Assembly: GCA_035559995.1 (NCBI GenBank)
Contig: DATMAM010000040.1
Span: forward strand, 1 to 64,000
DNA length: 64,000 nt
From: DATMAM01 sp035559995
Lineage (GTDB): Bacteria > Desulfobacterota > Binatia > UBA9968
Direction: 5' to 3'
Positions 50,825 to 59,591 of the stretch are shown here, piece after piece (position 1 is the stretch's first letter; the number at the start of each line of letters is the position of its first letter). Made by a program: the position numbers and the translations under genes. Below the pieces are notes generated by a model. The model saw nothing but the letters and a program-made list of their open reading frames with translations. It had not been told where the DNA came from and did no database searches.

Positions 50825-53191
50825 TCATTCGAGCACGCCTTCGTTTGCGAGCGCCTCAATTTCCGCGTCGCTATAGCCCAAAACTTCGCGCAACACCTTC
50901 TCCGTATCGCGTCCGAGCTCCGGAAACTCCCACCGGGGATTGAGCTTTGCGTTCTTGAAGCGCAGGGGAAATCCCGGAAGGACGACCCGGCCCAATCTGG
51001 GGTTTTGCACTTCGACGATAAAGCCGCGCTCTTTCAAATGCGGGTCATTGACGAGGTCCGCGCCGTTTTGGACGACGCCGCACGGTATGCCGTGCCGCTG
51101 CAACGACTCCATGACGTCGTGCGGGTCGCGCTCGAGCGTCCATTTCTCGATGCGCGCGCTCAGCTCGGCGCGATGATCCAGACGATCCTCAATCGTCGCG
51201 AAGCGCTGATCGGCGGCAAGCTCGGGGTCGATCAAATTCGCCAGCGCCCGCCACTGCTCGTCCGTCTCCGCGGCGATCGCGCACCAGCGATCTTCGCCTT
51301 TACAGCGGTAACAGTCATGCGGCGCGCAATACGGCGAGTGATTCCCGATCGGCTCGGGGTTTTGTCCGAGTGTTTCCGCCTGGGTCAGGCTGGACCCAAT
51401 CATGAAGGCCGTGGCCTCGGCCTGAGAGATGTCGATCGCGGCGCCCCGCCGAGAGCGCTCGCGATAGAGCACGCCCGACACGACCAAAATCGCGGCCAGC
51501 ACCCCGGAGACATAGTCGGGGTAGACGGTCTGGGAGCCGATCGGCGGGTCGGTGTGGCCCGGATGGTTCCAGAGGTACGTGAGCCCGGTGAACGCCGTGA
51601 TATTCACGCCCACCGTCGAGTAGTAACGCTTGGGGCCGGTCGCGCCGAGGCCCGGCATGCGGAGCACGATAATGTCGGGCTTGACCCGGCGGAGGTCGTC
51701 GTACGCAAGCCCGAGTTTCGCCATGACATCGACGCTGAAATTATCCAGGACGGCGTCGGCCCGGCGCGCGAGGTCCTTGATGATCCGCGGCCCGCTGGGT
51801 TTCTTGAGATTCACGGTTACGGAGCGCTTGTTGCGATTGAACTCGAAGAAACGCGGCGAGCGGTTCGGATCTTCTCCGGTGCCAAAGAAGCGAAACGGGT
51901 CGAGCCCCCCGCGGCGCGATTCGACTTTGATCACGTCGGCGCCCAGCTCGGCGAGAAGCGTCGTGCCGTACGGTCCGGCAAGAACGTGATCGAAGCTCAC
52001 GATCCTCATCCCCTCGAGAGGCGCACCGTCGCGCGCCGATGTCTCGCGGCTTCCCGTCGGCGCGGGATCGCTTTCGCGCCAGCTTCCCCGGGCCGGCGCC
52101 GGCGCAACGCCCGGCCGCGAACCATCGATCAGATAGGGCGCCGCCGGCTGGCGCACGGTGCCGAGATCAGGATATTCGACCGGCACGATGAAGTTGCGCG
52201 AGCGGACGTGCTCGTCGGCGGTAAAATCGTTGGGCTTGTTCACCGGCACGCAAGGAATGCCGCGCGCCTGCAAGAGCTCCGTCAGCTCGCGCGTCGTGTG
52301 CTTGCGCGTGAAGGCCTCGACCAGGGGGTTGAGCTCATCGACGCGGGAGCGGCGAAAGAGGTTGTTCTCCCACTCCGGCCCCTCCATCTCGGGCGGATGA
52401 TCCGGCCACGCCTGAAGAAAAAGCTTCCAGTGCTGCCGCGTGACGTAGAGATAAACGAAACCGTCGCGGCACGGAAAGATTCGCGCCGGCGCGACCTGCC
52501 CGTGCTGGCTCCCCTGGCGCTTGATAATCTGGCCTTCGTTGGCATAGAGACGGATCGCGTGCTCCTGGGTCGCGAGCGTTTCCTGCATCGAGACATCGAT
52601 GTGGTCGCCGGTTCCGCTGTGCCTGCGCCGGTAAAGCGCGGCGACGACTCCGAGCGCGGCAAACAGGCTGGCGAAATAGTAGGCCTGCGTTTCCGGCGGC
52701 TTGCAGGGCGGCAGGCTCGGATCGCCGCCGACATAGAGGAGCCCGCCCATCGCGAGCGCGACGATGTCGCTGCACGCGTAGTTGGCTCTCGGCCCAGTCT
52801 GGCCGAAGCCTGTGATCGATGCCATGACGAGCCCCGGGTTTATGCCCGCAAGCCGCTCATAGCCAAGCCCGAGCGAAGCCATCAACCCCGGAGCGAAACT
52901 CTCGAGCACCACATCCGCTTTCTCGACCAGGCGCAAAAATTTCTCCCGCCCGCCGGCCTCCCCCAGATCGAGGACCGTGCTCGCCTTGTTGGCGTTGAGG
53001 TGCGCGAAAAGAAGGCTCAGGGACGCCTCCGGCGAAGATTTGAACGGCGCGAGATTTCTGACGGGGTCGCCGCCCGGAGGCTCGATCTTGACGACCTCCA
53101 TGCCGAGGTCCGCGAGCACGCGGCCGCACAACTGCCCCTTTAAATCCGCAAGGTCGAGCGCTCGATATCCTTCAAGAAAACGCGCCGCCAC
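50825..53191 (-). CDS. Fused double family III CoA-transferase (second fusion)
   Basis: 788 residues from a GTG at 53191, which follows the crotonase stop by 5 bp. The open frame continues upstream but only in antisense-like codons of the crotonase gene. First unit (about 1-385): ARFLEGYRALDLADLKGQLC, VVKIEPPGGDPVRNL, NKASTVLDLGEAGG. Second unit (about 400-788): IVSFDHVLAGPYGTTLLAE, NKRSVTVNLKKPSG and APHDCYRCKGEDRWCAI. Aligned on the R-x-x-G motif, the Asp position is Tyr in the first unit (QAYYFAS) and Asp in the second (YPDYVSGV). Middle member of the ECH-CoA-transferase-ThDP gene run. Confidence 0.85.
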   Translation of the reverse strand: MAARFLEGYRALDLADLKGQLCGRVLADLGMEVVKIEPPGGDPVRNLAPFKSSPEASLSLLFAHLNANKASTVLDLGEAGGREKFLRLVEKADVVLESFAPGLMASLGLGYERLAGINPGLVMASITGFGQTGPRANYACSDIVALAMGGLLYVGGDPSLPPCKPPETQAYYFASLFAALGVVAALYRRRHSGTGDHIDVSMQETLATQEHAIRLYANEGQIIKRQGSQHGQVAPARIFPCRDGFVYLYVTRQHWKLFLQAWPDHPPEMEGPEWENNLFRRSRVDELNPLVEAFTRKHTTRELTELLQARGIPCVPVNKPNDFTADEHVRSRNFIVPVEYPDLGTVRQPAAPYLIDGSRPGVAPAPARGSWRESDPAPTGSRETSARDGAPLEGMRIVSFDHVLAGPYGTTLLAELGADVIKVESRRGGLDPFRFFGTGEDPNRSPRFFEFNRNKRSVTVNLKKPSGPRIIKDLARRADAVLDNFSVDVMAKLGLAYDDLRRVKPDIIVLRMPGLGATGPKRYYSTVGVNITAFTGLTYLWNHPGHTDPPIGSQTVYPDYVSGVLAAILVVSGVLYRERSRRGAAIDISQAEATAFMIGSSLTQAETLGQNPEPIGNHSPYCAPHDCYRCKGEDRWCAIAAETDEQWRALANLIDPELAADQRFATIEDRLDHRAELSARIEKWTLERDPHDVMESLQRHGIPCGVVQNGADLVNDPHLKERGFIVEVQNPRLGRVVLPGFPLRFKNAKLNPRWEFPELGRDTEKVLREVLGYSDAEIEALANEGVLE

Positions 53192-53196
53192 ACCCG

Positions 53197-54009
53197 CTAC
53201 CCCTTCCGTTCCGGCTTGGTGTAGCCGACATTGCCGCCGCCTTTTTGCGACTGCAGATAATTGTCCACGTCGCTCAGCGGATTGGTGTAGTAGCGCATCC
53301 GGTGCGCGACGAGGTCGTCGGCGCGGATCGCCGTTTGGAAGTCGAGATCCTTGAGCGTGTAGCCGGCGATCTTGGCGTGCTCCAAGCTGATGGGATTGCG
53401 GCTTGCGATCTCGCGCGCCAGCTCCTCGACGAACGAGGTGAGATCCTTTTCGGGCACCGCTTTCGAAACCAGTCCGGCGCGCTCCGCCTCTTCGCCCGAC
53501 AGATGCCTCCCGGTCAGCTGGATGTAAAACGACTTCTTCAGCGACACGCCGCTGTGAAAGAGCGTCGGCGTCGCCGTCGCGCCGTAGCTTCCGCGCAGGA
53601 TCTCCGGCATGCCGAACTTGGCCGTGTCCGCCGCGATCGCCAGCTCGTGGCCGTTCACCAGCGCGAGGCCTCCGCCGAGGCAATACCCTCTCACCGCCGC
53701 AACGGTAATCTGCGGCATGCTGCGCATGATAACGACGATCTCCGCGACGCCTTCAAACTCGAACCACCTTCTGCGATGGCCGTACTGATCTCTCATCTCG
53801 CGGATATCGCGGCCGGAGGAGTACGAATCGCCGGCGCCCGTCGTCACGACGCAGCGGATCTTATCGTTCTCGCGGATCGACCGGAGGAGGTCTCCGAGCT
53901 CGCGCAGGAGCGCGGTGCTGAGCGCGTTCTTTTTTTCCGGACGGTTGAGCGTAAGCCACGCAATCCCTTGCTCTTCGGAAATATTCGCCAGGATCAAATC
54001 GTTGGGCAT
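53197..54009 (-). CDS. Enoyl-CoA hydratase/isomerase-family crotonase
   Basis: 270 residues; AAGGAG precedes the ATG. Pattern: WLTLNRPEKKNALSTALL, GAGDSYSSGRDIREM and RGYCLGGGLALVNGHELAI for the CoA and oxyanion regions, then FGMPEILRGSYGAT with the Glu of the second acidic site; the first acidic site has Leu/Ala rather than Glu. Hydratase, isomerase or related C-C chemistry on a CoA thioester is possible. It is the first gene of a tight three-gene run with the fused CoA-transferase and ThDP enzyme. Confidence 0.82.
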   Translation of the reverse strand: MPNDLILANISEEQGIAWLTLNRPEKKNALSTALLRELGDLLRSIRENDKIRCVVTTGAGDSYSSGRDIREMRDQYGHRRRWFEFEGVAEIVVIMRSMPQITVAAVRGYCLGGGLALVNGHELAIAADTAKFGMPEILRGSYGATATPTLFHSGVSLKKSFYIQLTGRHLSGEEAERAGLVSKAVPEKDLTSFVEELAREIASRNPISLEHAKIAGYTLKDLDFQTAIRADDLVAHRMRYYTNPLSDVDNYLQSQKGGGNVGYTKPERKG

Positions 54010-54181
54010 GATGTCTCCTTCTTTTTTCTTTTCACAAACTCAAGGCCTCTTTTTTGCGCGTAGCGCGCAACGCCGACGCGCGTTTTCCAGGATGGACGGG
54101 CGCCGGCCGACGCGTGCGGCCCGGGCGGTATCGCGTGCTTTGCCCGCGCCGGGCGTTCTCAAACGAAGCGCGCGGTGATTC

Positions 54182-54889
54182 TCACAGCCCCTCCATATAT
54201 CCGCTCACCTTCGCCTTGGAGACGTAGTGGTCCCAGATCTTCTGGATCACCGACATCTTTCTCCGCCCCGCGGCCACGCGGCTTATCTCGTCTTCCGTAT
54301 AGGCGCGCACCGGGCCCAAAGTGGAAGCCATGTAGAAGCGAAGCGCGCTCTCTTCCAGATCGATGCAGCCGGCGAAAACCCACTCGATCGAGTCGCCGAC
54401 GACCACCGAGCCATGGCCGCGCAGGATGAGCGCGTCGCGCCCGCCGAGCGCCCGCGCGACCGCGTCGCCCTGCTCGTCGGTGTGAATCAGCGCCGGGTCC
54501 TGGTAGACGGGAATCGGGCCGGGACCGAAAAGACCGCCGGGATTCGACGCGGGCACGAGCTCCTTTCCCGCCATGCTCAGCACCACCGCCATGCGGTTGT
54601 GCAGGTGCGCCACGCTGTTCACGTCCTTGCGCGCGCGATACACGCGCGCGTGCATGGGAAGCTCCGAAGGCAGATTCCACTTTCCCTCCACCCGCCGGCC
54701 TTCGAGATCGAACGTGACGACGTCCTGCGGCGTCACGCTTGCCCGGCTGATCGGATGGCCGTTGATCAAAAACCGATCGGTTCCTGGAATTCTCACGCTC
54801 ACGTGACCGCTGTAGTCGACGAGCTCCGCAAGGCACAACATGCGGCACGCCATCGCCACCTTCAGCTTGAGTTCGTCGGTCCCGGACAT
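54182..54889 (-). CDS. Class II aldolase/adducin-family protein
   Basis: 235 residues, AGGAGGAG before the ATG. Zinc-dependent class II aldolase pattern (as in L-fuculose- or L-ribulose-phosphate enzymes): LVDYSGHVSVRIPGTDRFL, the first metal His pair in SVAHLHNRMAVVLSMAGK and the second in DALILRGHGSVVVGDSIEW. A Glu in the RVYRAR/ELPMHARVY region may be the acid. This fold also includes decarboxylating aldolases. It lies 172 bp upstream of the crotonase gene with no clear terminator, so it may belong to the same unit. Confidence 0.87.
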   Translation of the reverse strand: MSGTDELKLKVAMACRMLCLAELVDYSGHVSVRIPGTDRFLINGHPISRASVTPQDVVTFDLEGRRVEGKWNLPSELPMHARVYRARKDVNSVAHLHNRMAVVLSMAGKELVPASNPGGLFGPGPIPVYQDPALIHTDEQGDAVARALGGRDALILRGHGSVVVGDSIEWVFAGCIDLEESALRFYMASTLGPVRAYTEDEISRVAAGRRKMSVIQKIWDHYVSKAKVSGYMEGL

Positions 54890-55068
54890 CTCCTCCTCCT
54901 GTGAAATCGTCGCCCGTCGCGCTCTTGGGCTCTTTCCGCGCTGGCCGAACCTCTCGGCCCGACGGTTCGCAATGAGGCGTTTATCAGAATTTTTCGCAGA
55001 TGCAAACCCGAAAGACCCGAGAGAGAAGTCGCCGAGGAAAAACGGCGGGTTTGACTTTTCTCAGCTTC

Positions 55069-55425
55069 TCACGGCTGTTGCCCGAGCGCGCTCTGAACTG
55101 CGGACAAAAGATCGTCCAAAAGAATGGGTTTTAGAATCACGCGCACCGGGCGGGTCGCCGCCTGGGACTGCATGGCAGAGTACGCCGTCACGAAAATGAC
55201 CGGCGTCGACGGCGACGCGGCGGTCGCGTGATCCAGGACGGCAAACCCGCTCGCCTTGGGGAGAACGATGTCGGAAACGATCAGGTCGAATCTTTCGCTT
55301 TCGAGAAGCGCCAGAGCCTTCGCCCCGTCCTCCGCTTCCTCGACCTCGTAGCCTTCTCCGCGCAAAAACCGGCCGATAGTGATTCTCGTGAGGTTGTCGT
55401 CTTCGATGAGGAGAATCTTCGCCAT
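55069..55425 (-). CDS. Single-domain response regulator (CheY-like)
   Basis: 118 residues made up of one receiver domain. The acidic pocket is IEDDNL (residues 8-9), the phospho-acceptor Asp is in DLIVSDIVLPKASG (about 52), the Thr/Ser position in VIFVTAYS (about 80) and the Lys in VRVILKPIL (about 101). There is no output domain. A histidine kinase gene lies about 200 bp upstream on the same strand, so the two may form a two-component or phosphorelay pair. Confidence 0.92.
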   Translation of the reverse strand: MAKILLIEDDNLTRITIGRFLRGEGYEVEEAEDGAKALALLESERFDLIVSDIVLPKASGFAVLDHATAASPSTPVIFVTAYSAMQSQAATRPVRVILKPILLDDLLSAVQSALGQQP

Positions 55426-55632
55426 GTCGCAAAACGAGCGCGCCGCCCGGCCGAACTTCCGACCAGTCTATACGACGATTTCTCTCGAGCGCAATACGGT
55501 TTCCTTGAAAAACGCCGCGTTTTGCCGCGCTGCTTTGCGGCGTAGGCGCGGCCAAACGCGCGCCCATGACGCCCGCGAGCGTTCGCTAACCGTGCTTCTC
55601 CGCGCGCGCCGCCGCGGCGCGCCGAAATCGCG

Positions 55633-56838
55633 TCAGGGTTTCGGCTTGAGATCGAGCGGCAGCCAGACGGTGAAAGTCGTACCCTTGCCGGGCTCGCTGC
55701 GGTAGGTGATGCCGCCGTTATGGGCCGAGACGACCTGCCGCACGATCGCCAGCCCCAGTCCGGTTCCGTATTCTTTTGTCGTTTGAAAAAATTCGAAGAC
55801 GGGAAAATCCTCGGGAATACCCGCGCCCGTGTCGGCGACGTCGATCTCGATCCGGCCGTCGCGAAGTCGCGCCTCGATGGTCAGTTTACCACCTTCCGGC
55901 ATTGCCTCGACGGCGTTTTTGCAGAGGTTGAGCAGGGCCTGTTTCACCCGGCGCGCGTCGAGCATGACGGTCGGAAGGTCCGGCGCGAAAATTTGTTCCG
56001 CGGTGACGCCCCGCTCCGCGTAATGGCCGGACTCCACGGCCAGCAGTTCGGCCACGAGATCCGCCAGGTTGGTCGGCTCGAGGTCGAGACGGCGCGGCTT
56101 TGCCAGCGAGCGGAAATCGTCCAGCAGGAGCCCGACACGCCGGATCTCCTTTATGACGCTGCTCAACACCTCGATCGACTGAGCGTCGCGGCTGTCGTTC
56201 TTGGCAACGAGCTGGCGGTAAAGCATCTGGAGCGACACGGAGATGCCGTTGAGCGGGTTTCCCAGCTCGTGCGCGAAAACGGCGGCGGCGCCGCCGATCG
56301 CGGCAAGCTGTTCGTTCTCGCGCACCTTTTGCTCGAGTCGCTTGCGCTCGGTCATGTCGCGGGCGATCTTAACGAAGCCGTAAAGCCGCCCCGCGCTATC
56401 GCGCAGCGCGTTGATCACCGCGTTGGTCCAGAACTTCGACCCGTCCTTCCGCAGCCGCCAGCCCTCGGCTTCGTAGCGCCCTTCCCGTTCCGCCGTGCGG
56501 AGCCCCCGGTCGGGCAAGCCCTTTCGCACGTCCTCGGGGAGATAGAATTTCGCAAAATGATCGCCGATTATTTCCTCGGCCGCGTAGCCTGTGAGGCGCG
56601 CGGCCCCCTGATTCCAGCTCGCGACCAAGCCGTTGGGATCGAGCATGAAAATCGCGTAATCGTTGACTCCCTCGACCAGCAACCGAAAACGCTCTTCGCT
56701 CTCGCGCAGTTTATTTTCGGCTTCCTTGCGCTCCTCTATTTGGGCGTGAAGCTCGAGGCCGGCCCTTTCGATCTGTTCGGCGCGCTCCGGTCCCCGGTCG
56801 GCTTTCTCGCGCAGGTCGATTTTCGCGCCCTCCGCCAT
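55633..56838 (-). CDS. PAS-domain histidine kinase, cytoplasmic
   Basis: 401 residues. Order: a charged coiled coil (about 1-45), a PAS domain (about 45-165; RFRLLVEGVNDYAIFMLDPNG, AEEIIGDHFAKFY, RKDGSKFWTNAVINAL, GFVKIARDMTERK), a dimerisation/phospho-acceptor segment with His in VFAHELGNPLNGI (about 190) and an HATPase domain with NLCKNAVEAMPEGG, DTGAGIPED and GTGLGLAIVRQVV. No transmembrane segments, so it senses a cytoplasmic cue through PAS. Stop lies 207 bp before the response regulator start. Confidence 0.93.
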   Translation of the reverse strand: MAEGAKIDLREKADRGPERAEQIERAGLELHAQIEERKEAENKLRESEERFRLLVEGVNDYAIFMLDPNGLVASWNQGAARLTGYAAEEIIGDHFAKFYLPEDVRKGLPDRGLRTAEREGRYEAEGWRLRKDGSKFWTNAVINALRDSAGRLYGFVKIARDMTERKRLEQKVRENEQLAAIGGAAAVFAHELGNPLNGISVSLQMLYRQLVAKNDSRDAQSIEVLSSVIKEIRRVGLLLDDFRSLAKPRRLDLEPTNLADLVAELLAVESGHYAERGVTAEQIFAPDLPTVMLDARRVKQALLNLCKNAVEAMPEGGKLTIEARLRDGRIEIDVADTGAGIPEDFPVFEFFQTTKEYGTGLGLAIVRQVVSAHNGGITYRSEPGKGTTFTVWLPLDLKPKP

Positions 56839-57268
56839 AGGTTCCCTTTTACCGGATCGCTGCGGCCGTGACTGCCATCATCGCAAAACTGAATCGACCA
56901 TTCGCCCCTCCTTGTCTGATTTTTTTCAGAGAGGGGATTTCCTCTGCAAAGCGAGGACAGGGACGATTTTTTCCAAAAGCCAGAAGACTATCGATCTCGC
57001 CGGTCCGCGCTGTTCCGCTCCGGCTCGTCTGCTGGCAAAATAGGGTCCTCCATTCGGATCGCTGCACGCCTCGAGCCGGTCAGCTTCATGACGGCTTTAA
57101 GCTTACGGTCACCGCGACGCGATAAGGGCTGCAGGGTTGGCACCGCGGAAAATTGCCAACTCCGAGAAGCATCTCAGTTAATATCCCGTTTTAGAGCGCC
57201 GTCAAGAGGGTTTTTTCTGTTGCCGGCTCCGGTCCGGCAAACTATAAAGAGTGCCTCAAGGAGCTTCT
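56839..57268. other. Intergenic region, 430 bp
   Basis: No coding pattern that I trust, RNA gene or repeat was found. A 6-bp inverted repeat with an 11-bp spacer (TTGGCA at 57137, TGCCAA at 57154) lies 110 bp upstream of the gene starting at 57269 and might be an operator. Confidence 0.3.
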
Positions 57269-58264
57269 ATGGCCTACGACGACCGCAGCGTTAAGCCGAT
57301 GAGCGCAAGCCTCATGCGCGCGCGCATCGCCACCCGGATCGTGGCGGGAATTTACGAAACGGTTCCGACGCTTTTGACGAGCGCCGTGCGCCTCCAGGTT
57401 GAGCTGCCTGGAGGGGCGGCGCACGAGGGCCCGCCCTATCCGTTCACGTTTGCAGTGAGCCCCGCGTGGTGCAGCGGGGTGGCGGGAGCGCGCCTGGTGG
57501 GCTCGAGGAAACTCGACATCGCCTGGCTCAATCCGGCGGTCATCGCCTCCATGGCGTACCTGGGAAAAGGGCCGTTCCGCCGCCCTTTGCCGCTCCGCGC
57601 GCTCGCCGTCTTCCCGTCGTGGGACCGTCTGGTTGTCGCCGTGGCCGGCAGTCTCGGCATAAGATCGATGGATGAGCTGAAAGAAAAACGGCCCGCGCTC
57701 CGTGTCTCCGTTGCCGATAACGACTGCGTGAATTTCGCCATCCGCGCCCTCCTCAAAGCCCACGGCCTGACTCTGGAGTCGTTTACCGCGTGGGGCGGCG
57801 CCGTGGAGCCGGTAGCGCGCCCGAGCAACCCGCGCCGGCGCGAGGGAATCATTTCCGGCGAAATTCACATGGTGATCGACGAAGGGCTGGATTCATGGGG
57901 CCAGCTCGCGCTCGAGCACGGCATGCTTTTCCTTCCGTTTTCGCAGAGCGCGCTCGCAAAATTGGAGAAATACGGTTTTCGCCGGGCGCCGCTTGGGGGC
58001 GGAAGGCTTCGCGGGGACTTCGATCCAAAAACCGAAGTCATCGACTACAGCGGCTGGCCGATCGTCACCCACGCGGGCCTGGCGGACGAGCTCGCTTATC
58101 ACTTCGTCTCGGCCCTCGACCGGATCAGGGAAGAGATCCCGTACGACTGCGAGCGCGTTCCGGCGCCATCGTCGCTCTGCGCGAGCACCGAAGAGGGGCC
58201 GCTCGACATTCCGCTTCATCCGGGAGCCGAGCGGTGCTATCGGGAAAAAGGCTACCTGAGCTGA
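57269..58264 (+). CDS. TAXI/NMT1-type solute-binding-fold protein
   Basis: 331 residues from the ATG at 57269, AAGGAG 5 bp before it. The layout follows TAXI-like receptors: MRARIATRIVAGIYETVPTL, FAVSPAWCSGVAGARLVGSR, LDIAWLNPAVIASMAYLGKG and ALAVFPSWDRLVVAVAGSLG, then GEIHMVIDEGLDSWGQLA. No signal peptide is visible in this frame, so the periplasmic location normally expected is not confirmed. It faces the DUF6295/dienelactone unit across a terminator. Confidence 0.7.
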   Translation: MAYDDRSVKPMSASLMRARIATRIVAGIYETVPTLLTSAVRLQVELPGGAAHEGPPYPFTFAVSPAWCSGVAGARLVGSRKLDIAWLNPAVIASMAYLGKGPFRRPLPLRALAVFPSWDRLVVAVAGSLGIRSMDELKEKRPALRVSVADNDCVNFAIRALLKAHGLTLESFTAWGGAVEPVARPSNPRRREGIISGEIHMVIDEGLDSWGQLALEHGMLFLPFSQSALAKLEKYGFRRAPLGGGRLRGDFDPKTEVIDYSGWPIVTHAGLADELAYHFVSALDRIREEIPYDCERVPAPSSLCASTEEGPLDIPLHPGAERCYREKGYLS

Positions 58265-58352
58265 GATTGCGGAAAAAGGCGCCAACGGAAAAATAAAGAT
58301 CGCCCCGCTGCCGCACGCGAGACGGCCAGGCGCGCGCGCACGAGCCCGCGGC

Positions 58353-58387
58353 AAAAAAACGGGGCCGCAAAAACTGAGGCCCCGTTT
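58353..58387 (-). terminator. Intrinsic terminator of the dienelactone hydrolase unit
   Basis: A 10-bp inverted repeat (AAACGGGGCC/GGCCCCGTTT, 11-nt loop) is followed on the minus strand by seven T residues. It lies 31 bp past the stop codon of the 58418-58699 gene. The plus strand side has only TTT, so it mainly serves the minus strand. Confidence 0.85.
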
Positions 58388-58417
58388 CCGCCGTCAATTT
58401 TCCAAGCGAGAACTTCT

Positions 58418-58699
58418 CTACTTGGCCGGCTCCGCCTCGAGATGCCCGGCCCGCTGCGCTTCGGCCAGCGCCGCCTCGATTGTTTTGATGAGATTACGCG
58501 CCGACTCGACGCTGAGCTCCACGGCAACCCTGGCCCCGGGTCCCTGCTTCTGATCGACAAAGTCGATGTTCACGGCGTGCTCGAACGGCGCATTAAAAGG
58601 ATGATCGTAGGAAACATTGACCTCGCTCAGCTCGAACCAGCCGTCGCGCCCTTTCCCGCTTCCCTTGATCGGCGCTTGCCGCGTTATCATCGTGCACAT
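58418..58699 (-). CDS. Small DUF6295-like protein, unknown function
   Basis: 93 residues, GGAGG 5 bp before the ATG. It begins MCTMITRQAPIKGSGKGRDG and continues WFELSEVNVSYDHPFNAPFEH, NIDFVDQKQGPGARVAVELS and an acidic helical end. This matches a small soluble family (I recall it as DUF6295) often found beside hydrolases. It starts 11 bp after the stop of the dienelactone hydrolase gene and ends just before a terminator, so the two form a two-gene operon. Confidence 0.7.
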   Translation of the reverse strand: MCTMITRQAPIKGSGKGRDGWFELSEVNVSYDHPFNAPFEHAVNIDFVDQKQGPGARVAVELSVESARNLIKTIEAALAEAQRAGHLEAEPAK

Positions 58700-58710
58700 C
58701 GCCGCCTCCG

Positions 58711-59478
58711 TTACGCGCTCAGGTGCTTGTCGAGGAAGGCCCAGATCTTCTTCCAGCCGTCCATCGCTTGCTCTTGCCGATAGTTCGGCCGGTCATAGTA
58801 GAAAAAGCCGTGGCCGGCCCCGTCGTAGCGGTAAAACTCGTAATTCTTGCCGTGCTTTTTAAGCTCGGCCTCGTGCTGGTTCACCTGCTCGGGGGAAGGG
58901 CTCTTGTCCTCGTTGCCGAAGAGGCCGATCAGCGGGCACGACAGGTCTTTGGTGTAGTCGATCGGCGCGACCGGCTGCTTGGGATTGAGCTCCTCTTTCG
59001 ACATGACGACGCGCCCGCCCCAGCACTCGACCGCGGCATCGAAACCCTTCACGCGGCAGGCCGTCAAAAATGCGTGCCGGCCGCCGGAACAGGTGCCGAA
59101 AATGCCGACTTTGCCGTTGACGTAGGGCAGCGACCGGAGGAACTTCATCGAGCCTTCCAGGTCGCCGACAACCTGGTCGTCCGCAACGCCGCCGGCGCTG
59201 CGCACTTTTGCCGCCACATCCTCTGGCGTTCCAAAACCGGCGCGAAAATAAAGATCGGGACAGATGGCCGCGTACCCATGATGCGCGAACCGGCGCGTGC
59301 ATTCACGGTACCACTCGTCCCATCCCGGCGCGTGATGGACGACCACCATGGCGGGAACGCGCCCCGCTCCCAGCGGCCGCGCGTAGTAAGCGTTGATCGC
59401 GTCACCGTTGTGCCCACGGACCGTAATCGTCTCCGCCAACATGCCCTCGTACATGTTCGTTTGGTATTGATAAGGCAT
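58711..59478 (-). CDS. Dienelactone hydrolase-family protein
   Basis: 255 residues from the ATG at 59478 (GGAGGAG upstream); the frame is open further upstream without support. DLH pattern: INAYYARPLGAGRVPAMVVVHH, RRFAHHGYAAICPDLYFRAG, the catalytic Cys in IFGTCSGGRHAFL (about 122), the Asp in LFGNEDKSPSPEQ (about 185) and the His in YDGAGHGFFYYDR (about 217). The family hydrolyses dienelactones formed during ring cleavage and related esters. Transcribed with the DUF6295-like gene. Confidence 0.92.
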   Translation of the reverse strand: MPYQYQTNMYEGMLAETITVRGHNGDAINAYYARPLGAGRVPAMVVVHHAPGWDEWYRECTRRFAHHGYAAICPDLYFRAGFGTPEDVAAKVRSAGGVADDQVVGDLEGSMKFLRSLPYVNGKVGIFGTCSGGRHAFLTACRVKGFDAAVECWGGRVVMSKEELNPKQPVAPIDYTKDLSCPLIGLFGNEDKSPSPEQVNQHEAELKKHGKNYEFYRYDGAGHGFFYYDRPNYRQEQAMDGWKKIWAFLDKHLSA

Positions 59479-59591
59479 AATGAACTCCTCCCTCCGATTT
59501 GGATTCGCTCCTGCTTGTCGGCTCTTTACACAAAATCGCCAGCCGCTGCAATACGTCGCGCGCGGTTTTTTGCCCTGCCGGGATTTTCCTT

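Noticed and set aside
53194..53683. N-terminal extension of the second fused CoA-transferase upstream of 53191
   Set aside because: The extension is an alternative frame of the crotonase gene, rich in Arg and Gly; the GTG at 53191 begins the CaiB fold.
57137..57159. Possible sigma-54 promoter (TGGCAC...TTGC)
   Set aside because: The GG and GC elements are 16 bp apart instead of the required 12, so only an inverted repeat remains.
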